Source: Rutpela maculata (lineage: Eukaryota; Arthropoda; Insecta; Coleoptera; Cerambycidae). Taken from it: a stretch of DNA of 64,000 nucleotides. Below the pieces are notes generated by a model. It was not told the origin of the DNA. It saw only the letters and a list, made by a program, of their open reading frames with translations, and searched no databases. This document shows positions 55,522 to 64,000 of this stretch, piece by piece (positions within the stretch are counted from its first letter, which is position 1; each line of letters starts with the position of its first letter). The stretch is from positions 27,567,821 through 27,631,820 of the forward strand of contig OW386291.2 in the NCBI GenBank assembly GCA_936432065.2. The letters are read 5' to 3'. The position numbers and the translations under genes are program-made.

Positions 55522-55587
55522 AATCTTATTGTAGTTGTTTGTAATATCTGAGTATACTAATTGATATTTTGACACATGAAATGTCAA

Positions 55588-56080
55588 ATTTAAAAATAGG
55601 TTACGTTTCTACAACTGCTCAAGTCAATAGTTTACTGGAAATTGAAATAGCCGATGGTGGCGCTGCAAGTCTACTGAAATATACTAAAAATAATAAGTTC
55701 GTTATTTTCTTGGAGAGCTATTCACGTTTTTAGCAAGTTTAGGCTTTAAAATGAATTTTAATAGAAAACTTTTCTATGTATTTTGTTATAAATGTAACTT
55801 TTGAATCACGTGGTGTACTTATAATGAAAGAATGTGTCTAAAATATCAAAAATGTCAGAAATACTAATATATTTATATTTTAGCCATTCGCTTTAATATA
55901 TGTAGAAAGCGTTGGGCAAGCAACCACGTTGATAATGTGCAATAAACAATTCTTCGTGAAATATAAATAGTTTGGGACAAAGTAATGGGATAAGGATTTA
56001 AAAATCCTTCTTTGAACTCAATTTACAAACTTGACGTTACCGTTCCCGTTCAAAGATGAAATCTACAAAACACCGCTGGC
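55588..56080. promoter_or_regulatory. Region upstream of FAR exon 1
   Basis: Presumed promoter/5' UTR region for the minus-strand gene. No motif beyond the weak initiator near 55616 can be supported, and further untranslated exons upstream cannot be excluded. Confidence 0.3.
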
Positions 56081-57830
56081 CATTTTAGTCCTCCTCAATA
56101 AATGGTTTCTAGAGGGAAATACCGTGATCCCAATTTTTGACTTGAAGGCTGTGTTTGGGCTATTTAGGAGGTAAACATACCAAAAGTCCTCCAACATTGG
56201 AGGTGCGGGGGGTACAGGGGGGCACGAGGAAGGTCCCGGTTTTTGGTTTTTGCTCATATCTCGAATACGGTTAGCCATAACCAAAAAGTGGTTATATATG
56301 TAAAAAGTTAACTAAACTTTCTACAATAATGTTTCTATTAATTTTCTTCGTATCTGTTATGGTTCAGTAATGGATTGTATATCTTTTAACTGTATTCTAA
56401 CTTTATTATAAAGGACCCCGGAACAAAACCCATGAAAATTCGGTGGAATCGGCTGAAATTTTGGTATTTTGTAGTTTAAGTCATGCTGATCAAAAGTTCT
56501 TATCACATCGAGCCAATCCTATGGACAGTTTTTGAGATACAGTTTATCAAAGTTAGGTAATTTGCGTCATTTTGGACATTCAAGAACTTACTTTTAAACT
56601 ATTAACTTCAGCAAAAAATTGCAAGGGTCGAAATATTTTTGTTCAAGTCCAATAAAGCTCAAGAATTTTTTCAGAATTTTTTTATCAATTTTTAGGTTAG
56701 GTAAAATATATATATATGTCATATTTTGTCATGCTTCGGTGAGACTGGCTGAAACTTTGCTATTTTGTAGTTAAAGTCATGCTGCTCAAAAATTCCTATT
56801 GCACTGAGTCTATCCTATGAGTGGTTTTCGCTACAGGAGTGTTTGAAAGTCCTAACAACGAGGTAACGGGTAATCTATATGTACGTGTTTATGAATGGCT
56901 TTCAGCGTGTTTGTGTACCTGCGTGTATCTGCGTGTGATTATTTTTATCAAAGAAGCTGCTCTTACCGGCACTATGTTTCTTATGAGAGCGTTCTCATTG
57001 CCAACCAGGGTGATCCCATTTTTTCGGTTTCACTTTCTACGTGGTTTTTTTTTACTTATTGTTTTTTAATATATTTTTTTAGTTTTTAAACAATGAGTAC
57101 ATCCATAGGATTTTCAGGAACAAGTGCTCTAAATACACTGGCACATACATACACACAAACGCATGCTCGCAGTACACAAACACGCTGGAAGCCATTTATA
57201 AATAAGTACATATAGATTACCCGTTACCTCGTTGTTAGGACCTTCAAGCACACCTAGAGCGAATATCACTCATAGGATGGACTCAGTGCAATAGCCATTT
57301 TTGATCAGCATGACTTTAACTACAAAATAGCAAAGTTTCAGCCAATCCCACGAAGCATGCCGAAATATGACATATGTATATTTTACCTAATCTAAAAATT
57401 GATAAAAAAATTCTGAAAAAAATTCTTGAGCTTTATTGGACTTGAACCAAAATATTTCGACCCTTGCAATTTTTTGCTAAAGTTAATAGTTTAAGATTAA
57501 AAAGTTCTTGAATGTCTAAAATGACGCAAATTACCTAACTTTGACAAGCTGTATCTCAAAAACTGTCCATAGGATTGGCTCGATGTGATAAGAACTTTTG
57601 ATCAGTATGACTTAAACTAGAAAATACCAAAATTTCAGCCGATTCCACCGAATCAACATTTTCATGGGTTTTGTTCCGGGGTCCTTTATTATAAATTGAA
57701 AAAATGTTTAATAATCGTAGAAAAAAATTCTTTGTACAGATATTCGTTTCACAGTAGACTGAATCGAATAAAAAATGTCTTTGTGTCTGTAAGTGTGTGT
57801 GTGCGCGTAATGTATGTGTGTGTATATACC
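56081..57830. repeat. Copy of the 42.5-47 kb element end, split by a palindromic MITE
   Basis: 56090-56411 plus 57686-57830 form one continuous copy of the sequence at 42480-42800 and 47090-47200: gctcatatctcgaatacggt, ctgttatggttcagtaatg, ctttattataa | attgaaaa, gatattcgtttcacagtaga and tctgtaagtgtgtgtgtg. The break is exactly at the 9-bp TTATTATAA. Confidence 0.8.
56412..57685. mobile_element. Palindromic MITE, 1.27 kb, 9-bp target duplication (MULE-like)
   Basis: The ends AGGACCCCGGAACAAAACCC and its exact reverse complement are flanked by TTATTATAA (56403-56411, 57686-57694). The arms remain complementary almost to the centre near 57000. The unoccupied site is preserved at 42666-42674. 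A 9-bp duplication with long inverted arms is the Mutator-like pattern. No transposase, so it is non-autonomous. Confidence 0.88.
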
Positions 57831-58401
57831 GTTACTTGTAAACACGATATCTTCTGTTAGACTTAAAATATTTAATTACAATTTGGAACATATGTAATAC
57901 AGCATAGTACAATAATCCCTATTTAGTGTAGTGTCCTGCGTCTCGAAAATGCCTCGATACTTCCACTTTTGAGTAATAGCAATGAATAGAACTAGTCAAA
58001 ATAAGTAGATTTTCGAAAAGACCCACCCCTCAAAGGGGCTACCTGTATCTGCCTATATATTTTTTTCCTCAAAAATGGTAGGAGCTAGTCCCTTTTTTGC
58101 TTTTTGCTATTTTATTTTTTTAAAGTCCCACCAACAAAAAATGGGGAGGAGCCTTCCAACAACGACGCTCATGTTTGGCTATATTTCTAAAACGGCCCAA
58201 TAACTCAATATTCTACAAGATATAAAAAATAAAGACCCTTATTTTTTCTATCGATTGGTATATTATTTGTTTAAATAAAGCCGTCAGTAGCGTACAAAGA
58301 GAAAGCTGTACATGTGCATAATGAATTTATTTAAAATAATTTATTATTGTCGTTATATACTGCGAAAATATTGATTGTACCTTTTCAAAATTATTTCACA
58401 T
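57831..58401. other. Upstream flank sequence, nothing recognised
   Basis: No gene. It contains taaataaagccgtcagtagc near 58275, echoed by aataaaggcgccagtggcgt near 59163, so repeat remnants flank the hAT-like MITE. Confidence 0.35.
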
Positions 58402-58995
58402 CAGTGGCGGCTGATGACATTTCAATATTTTTTTTCTCGTCTGTTGCGCATGGGTCCCATACGAAATATGCGAAATAACATCTGGAGAAGCACTTCTCTA
58501 ACGACCCCTAAAAATATTGAAAATTCGGTAGCCTCCCCTGGTCTAAGGAGTCCTGTTTAAAAAATTTGTTTTTTGTTATATACATTTTACTTTTAAAAAT
58601 ACTACAATACGTTTTGGAGTTTACGAAAATATTTTCATTATTAAATGAAATACAATGAACTGAAATTTTGTAGTTTACAATTTAACAAATTACAATATTT
58701 CAATTCGTTGTATCTCAGTGAGTAATGAAAATATTTTCATAAACTCCAAAACGTATTGTTGTATTTTTATGAAAAGTCAGATGTATATGACAAAAAAAAA
58801 TTAAACAGGAGTCCCTAGACCAGGGGAAGGGGAGGCTACCGAATTTTAAAAAAAATTTTTGCAAATTGCTTTTGCAGTATTTCTTTCAGTATTTTCTCTA
58901 ACGACACGTTAGAGAAGTGCTTCTCTAGATGTTATTTTGGGTCCCATGCGCCACAAACGAGAAAAAAATGATTGAAATTTCACCAGCCGCCACTG
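58402..58995. mobile_element. hAT-like palindromic MITE, 594 bp
   Basis: CAGTGGCGGCTG at 58402 is mirrored by CAGCCGCCACTG ending at 58995. Flanks are TTTCACAT (58394-58401) and TTTCACAG (58996-59003), an 8-bp duplication with one mismatch. Arms of about 200 bp include gcatgggtcccata, gcacttctctaacg and aggctaccgaatttt inverted. Terminal CAGTG and an 8-bp duplication fit the hAT superfamily. No ORF. Confidence 0.8.
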
Positions 58996-59003
58996 TTTCA
59001 CAG

Positions 59004-60295
59004 TATTTGTTCTACTATTTTTTTTTTATACAAAAAAATACGGTGAGGGCATTCTATAGCAAGTTTTTGGCTGTCACGCAAAAAAATTAGGCACTAGATA
59101 AGAAAAACTGTATTATTACCTTTTTTGTCAATTGGCTTATAACTTAAAATTATTTATTTAAATAAAGGCGCCAGTGGCGTGCATAGACAAAATAGTCCAT
59201 ATAATTGCATTATAACTTATTTTTAATAATACTATATTGAAAGCCCAATATTTTCACTATTTTTTATTCTATAACACTAACAAAAAAAATATATAAATAA
59301 TGGTAAAATTAACAAAAAACATTTAACAGATAATGAAATAACTAAATAATTATGGTACCAACTTAATGATAGTAAATTTTATATTAAATAACTTAATTGC
59401 AACATTCTACACATGAACATAAATTTGTAAATTTTAATTTTTTTTAAAAACATTTGCAAACAGGCCCACAAATTTTGCACTTACATTTTAATAATACATT
59501 TGATGAAATGTTCTCATTTTTGGAAGTAGTCCATAGTCCATAGTCCATCCTCATTTGGATAGACATTGGAGTTCTACGATCGATTGACTGAGCTCACCCC
59601 AAAGAAATTCTGCTTGATAAATACATCTATTGATATGAACTGACAAGGCATTCATTGTTGGGGGTAAGTTCTCAACAGTACGGCTTTTTATGAAAATAAT
59701 TGCATTCGAAATAGGTCGATATCTCTGTCGGAATACTTATCATAGATTATTATGACAAATTTTGACAGTGTCATGGCGAAAACTAAATTGGTATCCCCAA
59801 AAGTAGTAAAAAGTCACTGCACATGTTGATCAACTTGTCTAAACAAACATTGCAAAAATGAAATACCTATAATATAATAATAATATCATTGTTTTCAGTA
59901 TTTTTAATGTTAAGCTTGCTTTAGTAAGTTTAAGCTTTAAGTTTTAAGCTTTTAAGCTTAAGGCTTTCAGAACATAACGAATATTTTCAATTTTTCTTTT
60001 AACTTTCTTAATTTTTGTCACGAAAAAGGAAAACCAACCTAATCTGAACAACTATCCTTATGTTCATATAACAGCTTTGTAAAAGTTTTAATATCAGTGA
60101 TACAATAAAAAAAAACAAGCTAAAAACGTACTCTTCGCCAATTTACTGAGCTTTTTATATATAATTGTTACACATTCTATAGGATACTCTTCGCAGTTTT
60201 CTTGTAAATAATGTTAGTTTTTGGACATCCTAAATTTTGTGATATAAACTTTGTTGTGAAAAAAATTGTATGAAAAAAAAATGAAAAAAAAATCC
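59004..60295. other. AT-rich sequence with small low-complexity patches
   Basis: No gene recognised. Tagtccatagtccatagtcc (about 59526-59548) is a 10-bp triplication, and 59920-59965 is an aagctt/taagctt-rich patch. Confidence 0.35.
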
Positions 60296-61090
60296 AACCT
60301 GCGGTATTCGAACACGGGACCCTTGGATTGCAACAACAACAACAACAAGCATTTATTAATATTCACATACAATAATGCGTCATTCCAGAGTCCGGCCCGG
60401 AGCCAGCCAGACAACCACGGCGAACATCGCCGAGGTGGGTGTGAGGTTGGGCGGGGAGGGTCCGGTTTGGCGATGACGAAAATTAATTGTGAGTTAAAAC
60501 TCCTGCCTAATAGGGAAAGGCTTAAATTTAACAGTATTGTGCAACGTAGTACACGAGGGTACTTAAAAATAATTAAAATTAAAACTGTAAAACTATCGAT
60601 TTCGCGCACCCGCGAACACTTAAAAATTTTGATTGCTGGCACGGGAAAACAAAACTCAACGAAAAAACCCGTTTGAGACAATTCCACCCTGGTAGTCTTC
60701 CTGACGCCAGGAACGTGTCGTGGATAGTTAAAAGTGTGTAATGTTATGTGAAATTGTTGTTTGTTAAGAATTTATTGGTCGAGACTGAATTTAGAGACAA
60801 AAAATGGGCAAGGAACAAAAAAGGTAAAAACAAATAGAGAGGGGTTGGTTGTAGTTTTTGGTGAGGATTAAAGGTGGGGAAAGGAGAAGTTGTCGTAGAG
60901 GAAAGTGTGGTTAGAGAGGTTGCCGAAAGATAGGCAACGCCTGGTATGGTAGGGGGTGTCGGATATCGAAAAGGATCGCATTATGCTGTCTGATTCGTGT
61001 TATGTTGCGGGTTAGCGGACTATCACCCAGCTTGAATTGATAGAATTTTTGGGAGATGTCTTGCAACGAAAAGCTTTAGCCGCTGCGCCA
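60296..61090 (-). repeat. tRNA-like sequence split by retroposon T
   Basis: On the minus strand an A-box TGGCGCAGCGG (61090-61080) and a B-box GTTCGAATACC (60313-60303) would be 33 nt apart if the 60335-61060 insert and one target copy are removed, close to tRNA spacing. A T-rich run follows the B box (pol III stop). It is probably a tRNA-derived SINE head rather than a working tRNA gene, and it is disrupted. Confidence 0.65.
60335..61060 (-). mobile_element. Retroposon family T, longest copy (726 bp)
   Basis: Flanked by TTGCAAC at 60328-60334 and 61061-61067. On the minus strand it shares the 49-kb copy's ccctaccataccaggcgttg and cgcccaacctcacacccacc blocks. It ends with AATAAATGCTTG and a (TTG)n tail that merges with the TTGCAA target. 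It extends about 100 bp further 5' than the 49-kb copy. The 157-codon ORF at 60687-60214 is not conserved elsewhere. Confidence 0.72.
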
Positions 61091-61416
61091 CCACCTGTTG
61101 CTAGGAAAATTGATTGTCTGTAATATATATCTGTCGACATTCATACATATTTCACTTCTAAGAAATATTAGTAAACTTCATACACAAAAAAAAAATTGTT
61201 ATGGAAATAATATCTCGCGATTTCCATTTTAGTACAAGCCACAAAAATTAACAACAAAATTTTTTTTTTAAATTAAATAATTAATAACTTTTTTATTTAC
61301 TGATCGATTTTCTTCAAAAACAATAGGGTTCTTCCTTTAGCTAACACTAACTTATTTTCTAAATTTCAATACAATCGGACTTTTCTTTCTTAAGTTATCG
61401 TGCTTACAAGAAACGT

Positions 61417-61463
61417 GACGGACGGACAGACGGACGGACAGACGGACGGACAGACAGACGGAC
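61417..61463. repeat. GACGGACGGACA minisatellite
   Basis: A 12-bp unit repeated almost four times, directly beside a stretch (about 61260-61400) that resembles mobile-element terminal sequence. It is similar to GACA/GACG tracts at other repeat borders in the window. Confidence 0.75.
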
Positions 61464-61605
61464 ATTTTGAAAGTTGTTCAGAATTCGTTCACTAACACAA
61501 TGATATGAAATTTTTTCTCTACGAGCGATATTTACGATTTTAGAAATGTGCCGATCAAATACAATATACTCTTCGTTTTTGCGAAGAGTATAATAATCGC
61601 GAACT

Positions 61606-61840
61606 GGATTTGAACAAGAGACGTCCACATTCTGGAAAAAAAAACACTAGTCGTCATCATTATCGTCAACAATTTTACTACAAAATATCAAATACTTATA
61701 GCATTGCCAATACTTAGTCCGGAGCCAGCTAGACATCCACCGTGCAGTAACGTCGTGGCAATTGAAAGATTGAACGGGTAGAGTTGGAGAAACCTAATAA
61801 ATATCTAAACGTTGGTTGTGGCACTTTTTTAATTTTTCTC
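61606..61840 (-). repeat. tRNA-like B-box half next to a retroposon T fragment
   Basis: Minus-strand GTTCAAATCC (61615-61606) is a B-box-like string. Towards higher coordinates lies cttagtccggagccagctag-acatccac (about 61712-61740), the 3' part of retroposon T. The 5' part of this retroposon seems to resume at 63425-63600 (ttttgattgctgagatagg, aactcaacgaaaaaacc), on the far side of the Penelope-like element. Confidence 0.5.
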
Positions 61841-62189
61841 TATTTCTTATTGGGATGCTCTGCCACATGTATTTGCTTCTAAATAATGTCTGAAATCTAC
61901 AAAATAATACAATTAACCAGTATTTTACTGGGAAATAACCTCTACGCCTGTGACTTTTACGTCAAAGGATCAGTTAGAGGGTGGTTTTTGACAAATAATG
62001 AATAAGAACAAAAATATAAAAATTACGTATTTTGCTAACGTTTCGGAAAACGAATCTGTTTCCTTTCTCAAAGCGTATTATAATGTTTGTGGGCTGTGTA
62101 TATTAAATACACAGCTTTAAGAATATATTTGTTATATCCAGTGTCCATAGATACTTACTGCTTACACAGATATATCTAATTGATAGTTT

Positions 62190-62381
62190 TATTTTAAACA
62201 ATGTTGAGTTGTTAAGTTCTTCTTTTAACATCGGCAGCCAAGTTGTGCAAACATCTACGGAACAATTCGACACGCATTTATCCTCATTCAATAATATTAT
62301 AGCCCCTTCTTTAATTTTTCTTTTCTTGCTATCTGTCTCTTTTGTTAAAATTTTTGCCGAGTCCCAGTTTATTCTATGCAT
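62190..62381 (-). pseudogene. Penelope-like ORF, inverted C-terminal fragment
   Basis: Minus-strand codons read HRINWDSAKILTKETDSKKR and on to CVSNCSVDVCTTWLPMLKEE, nearly identical to the last 60 residues of the plus copy, with a few substitutions (for example KREIKEAA to KRKIKEGA). It starts exactly at the head-to-head junction. Confidence 0.85.
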
Positions 62382-63065
62382 GTTAAAAAGGGTGTCATAA
62401 AATGCTTATATGATAGGGCCAAAATAATTTCTTCTAATGATGAAATATTAGACAATGAGAAACGCTTTATAAAAGAGGTTTTTATAAACAATCAATACCC
62501 TGAAGCTTTTGTTGATAGAACTTTCACATATATAGAAAATAATAATCATATACGATAAAAACCTGAACAACGGTACACGACGTTAATTCCTTATATACAC
62601 GGATTATCTGAAAAACTACGCCTTATAGGCAATAGATTTGATATTAGGACAATATTTCAAACAGGTATTACATTGAGATCTATTTTAACAAAAACAAAAC
62701 CGCTAAATCATGAGCAAAATTCAAAAAACTGCATTTATAGTATTCCGTGTGAGTGTAATAAACATTATGTGGATGAGTCATCCAGACCATTCAGTGTTAG
62801 ATTGGGTGAGCACAAGAGTTACATTAGAAAAAATGAGATTCAGAAATCGAAGATTTGCGAACACGCTTGGGAGAACGGACATAGAATAAACTGGGACTCG
62901 GCAAAAATTTTAACAAAAGAGACAGATAGCAAGAAAAGAGAAATTAAAGAAGCGGCTATAATACTATTGAATGAGGATAAATGCGTGTCGAATTGTTCCG
63001 TAGATGTTTGCACAACCTGGCTGCCGATGTTAAAAGAAGAACTTAACAAACTCAACATTGTTTAA
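62376..63065 (+). pseudogene. Penelope-like ORF, C-terminal part with GIY-YIG nuclease
   Basis: It begins inside the RT thumb/linker (LYDRAKIISSNDEILDNEKR, then YIHGLSEKLR after a stop at 62556). From 62673 it is open to 63065. CIYSIPCECNKHYVDESSRP with FSVRLGEHK is the GIY-YIG core, IYSIPC...HYVD replacing GIY...YIG, with conserved Arg in SRPFSVRL. Then KICEHAWENGHRINWDSAKI carries the HA...H/N block, and a C-terminal CVSNCSVDVC follows. The nuclease is thought to nick target DNA. The upstream RT is missing, so this copy cannot move itself. Confidence 0.82.
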
Positions 63066-63415
63066 AATAAAACTATCAATTAGATATATCAACAGTTCTG
63101 TGTAAGCAGTAAGTATCTATGGATACTGAATATAACAAATATATTCTTAAAGCTGTGTATTTAATATACACAGCCCACAAATATTATAATACGCTTTGAG
63201 AAAGGAAACAGATTCGAAATGTCAGCATTTTTATATTTTTGTTCTTATTTATTATTTGTCAAAAACCACCCTCTTACTGATCCTTTGACGTAAAAGTCGC
63301 AGGCGTAGAGGTTATTTTCCAGTAAAATACTGGTTAATTGTATTATTTTGTATATTTCAGACATTGTTTAGAAGAATACATGTGGCAGAGCATCCCAATA
63401 AGAATAGAGAAAAAC

Positions 63416-64000
63416 CTAATAATATAAATAAAATCTAGACTCCATTCGCAAGATGCGAATTAAAATGATGGTCTCTTTAATATGTTCCAAAAAGAAGGAT
63501 GAAACTTAAATGTTAATTAAAGCATTTTTGTACAGACAAATTTTGATTGCTGAGATAGGAAAAGACTCAACGAAAAAACCTGCTTCAGAAGCGCTAGTTG
63601 TCTTACATAGTGGGCTAGCTAACTAGTTTGTCTGTAAAACCATAATATAACGTTCATATTTGTTTCGCGATTTTCGTATCTCTAACTTAATCGCTAAAGA
63701 CCCGACTTTCGGGCCTCTATACAGTATCTTTTAACAATTGTGCTTCTGGATTGTTTTCAACTAGTTGAGACAAAAATTTAAGTATTAAGGATAGGATTTT
63801 GCATAGTGAGAGGGAAAAATGCGTTTATTTTCGATTTATTATAAATATTTAAAAAACCAAACATAGTAGAATCTTTAAAACTATTTTAGATACTTACTAT
63901 TGTTGTAACGAATACAACCATATATATTTTTTATTGTAAATTTCTGTTGTACTTGAATATTGTAATTTGTCAATGAAAATAGTTCCAAATTTCATTATTA
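63416..64000. other. Window end: retroposon T remnant and unassigned sequence
   Basis: 63425-63600 resembles the 5' part of retroposon T (reverse of the 60560-60680 region). After 63600 nothing is recognised. Confidence 0.4.

Larger units (their letters stand above)
61840..63415. mobile_element. Penelope-like retroelement, 5'-truncated, head-to-head copies
   Basis: 61840-62400 is the reverse complement of 62850-63412. Both arms end with attgggatgctctgccacat-type sequence. The plus copy (62376-63412) holds the end of an RT-like ORF and a GIY-YIG domain. The minus copy holds only the C-terminal coding part and 3' UTR. The two are joined head to head near 62381. Penelope-like elements often leave such truncated inverted partners. 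Flanks share aaacctaataa-type sequence (about 61791 and 63415). Confidence 0.78.

Noticed and set aside
53431..54233. ORFs inside the palindrome at 53.3-54.4 kb
   Set aside because: The plus and minus ORFs are the same sequence read from inverted arms, without any recognised domain.
60214..60687. Overlapping ORFs of 157 and 136 codons near 60.2-60.7 kb
   Set aside because: They fall across retroposon T and the tRNA-like flank and are not conserved in the 12-kb or 49-kb copies.

Overview
This is nuclear DNA from an insect with a large, AT-rich, transposon-swollen genome. The evidence is a spliced insect-type fatty acyl-CoA reductase gene with very long introns, insect-type Tc1/mariner, PIF/Harbinger, Ty3/gypsy, LINE and Penelope-like elements, and several long palindromic (foldback) elements. 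A beetle is plausible but the sequence does not prove it. There are no operons, rRNA genes, CRISPR arrays or confident tRNA genes.

The host backbone is one minus-strand gene encoding a fatty acyl-CoA reductase (FAR). Six coding exons can be placed at 55521-55333, 40374-40252, 13913-13642, 4091-3982, 3021-2829 and 1750-1496. All have GT/AG junctions and compatible phases, and together they give about 380 residues. The C-terminal part lies beyond the window start. The introns are about 15.0, 26.3, 9.6, 1.0 and 1.1 kb, and mobile elements account for much of the three large ones. A second, intronless reading frame of 484 codons (51557-50103, minus) lies inside intron 1. It is not recognised and may be a nested host gene.

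Intron 3 (4.1-13.6 kb) holds two copies of a palindromic repeat family, and a mariner pseudogene cut by an RNase H-bearing LINE that left a 12-bp target duplication. Intron 2 (13.9-40.2 kb) holds four main things. First is a 2.8-kb element with arms of about 0.8 kb around a decayed gene of an unnamed Cys-rich family. Second is a LINE with both ORFs open (17.8-22.5 kb). Third is a 5-kb inverted-repeat element containing a palindrome, a Harbinger transposon and a second decayed copy of the same Cys-rich family. Fourth is a three-level nest at 29-40 kb: an old repeat, a mariner remnant inserted at TA, and a young 10.1-kb gypsy element with apparently identical 2-kb LTRs, intact gag and pol, a tRNA-Lys primer site and a UUUAAAU frameshift site. 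Intron 1 (40.4-55.3 kb) holds a 4.6-kb element with an array of roughly 100-bp repeats, an inverted element with tRNA-like sequences split by a small retroposon, the nested ORF, a degraded LINE and a palindromic element.

Upstream of the FAR exon 1 (55.6-64 kb) are a palindromic MITE with a 9-bp duplication inside an older repeat, a hAT-like MITE with an 8-bp duplication, another tRNA-like sequence split by the small retroposon, and a Penelope-like element (GIY-YIG coding) in head-to-head inverted arrangement. The order of insertion can be read from target duplications and from intact homologous sites within the same window.
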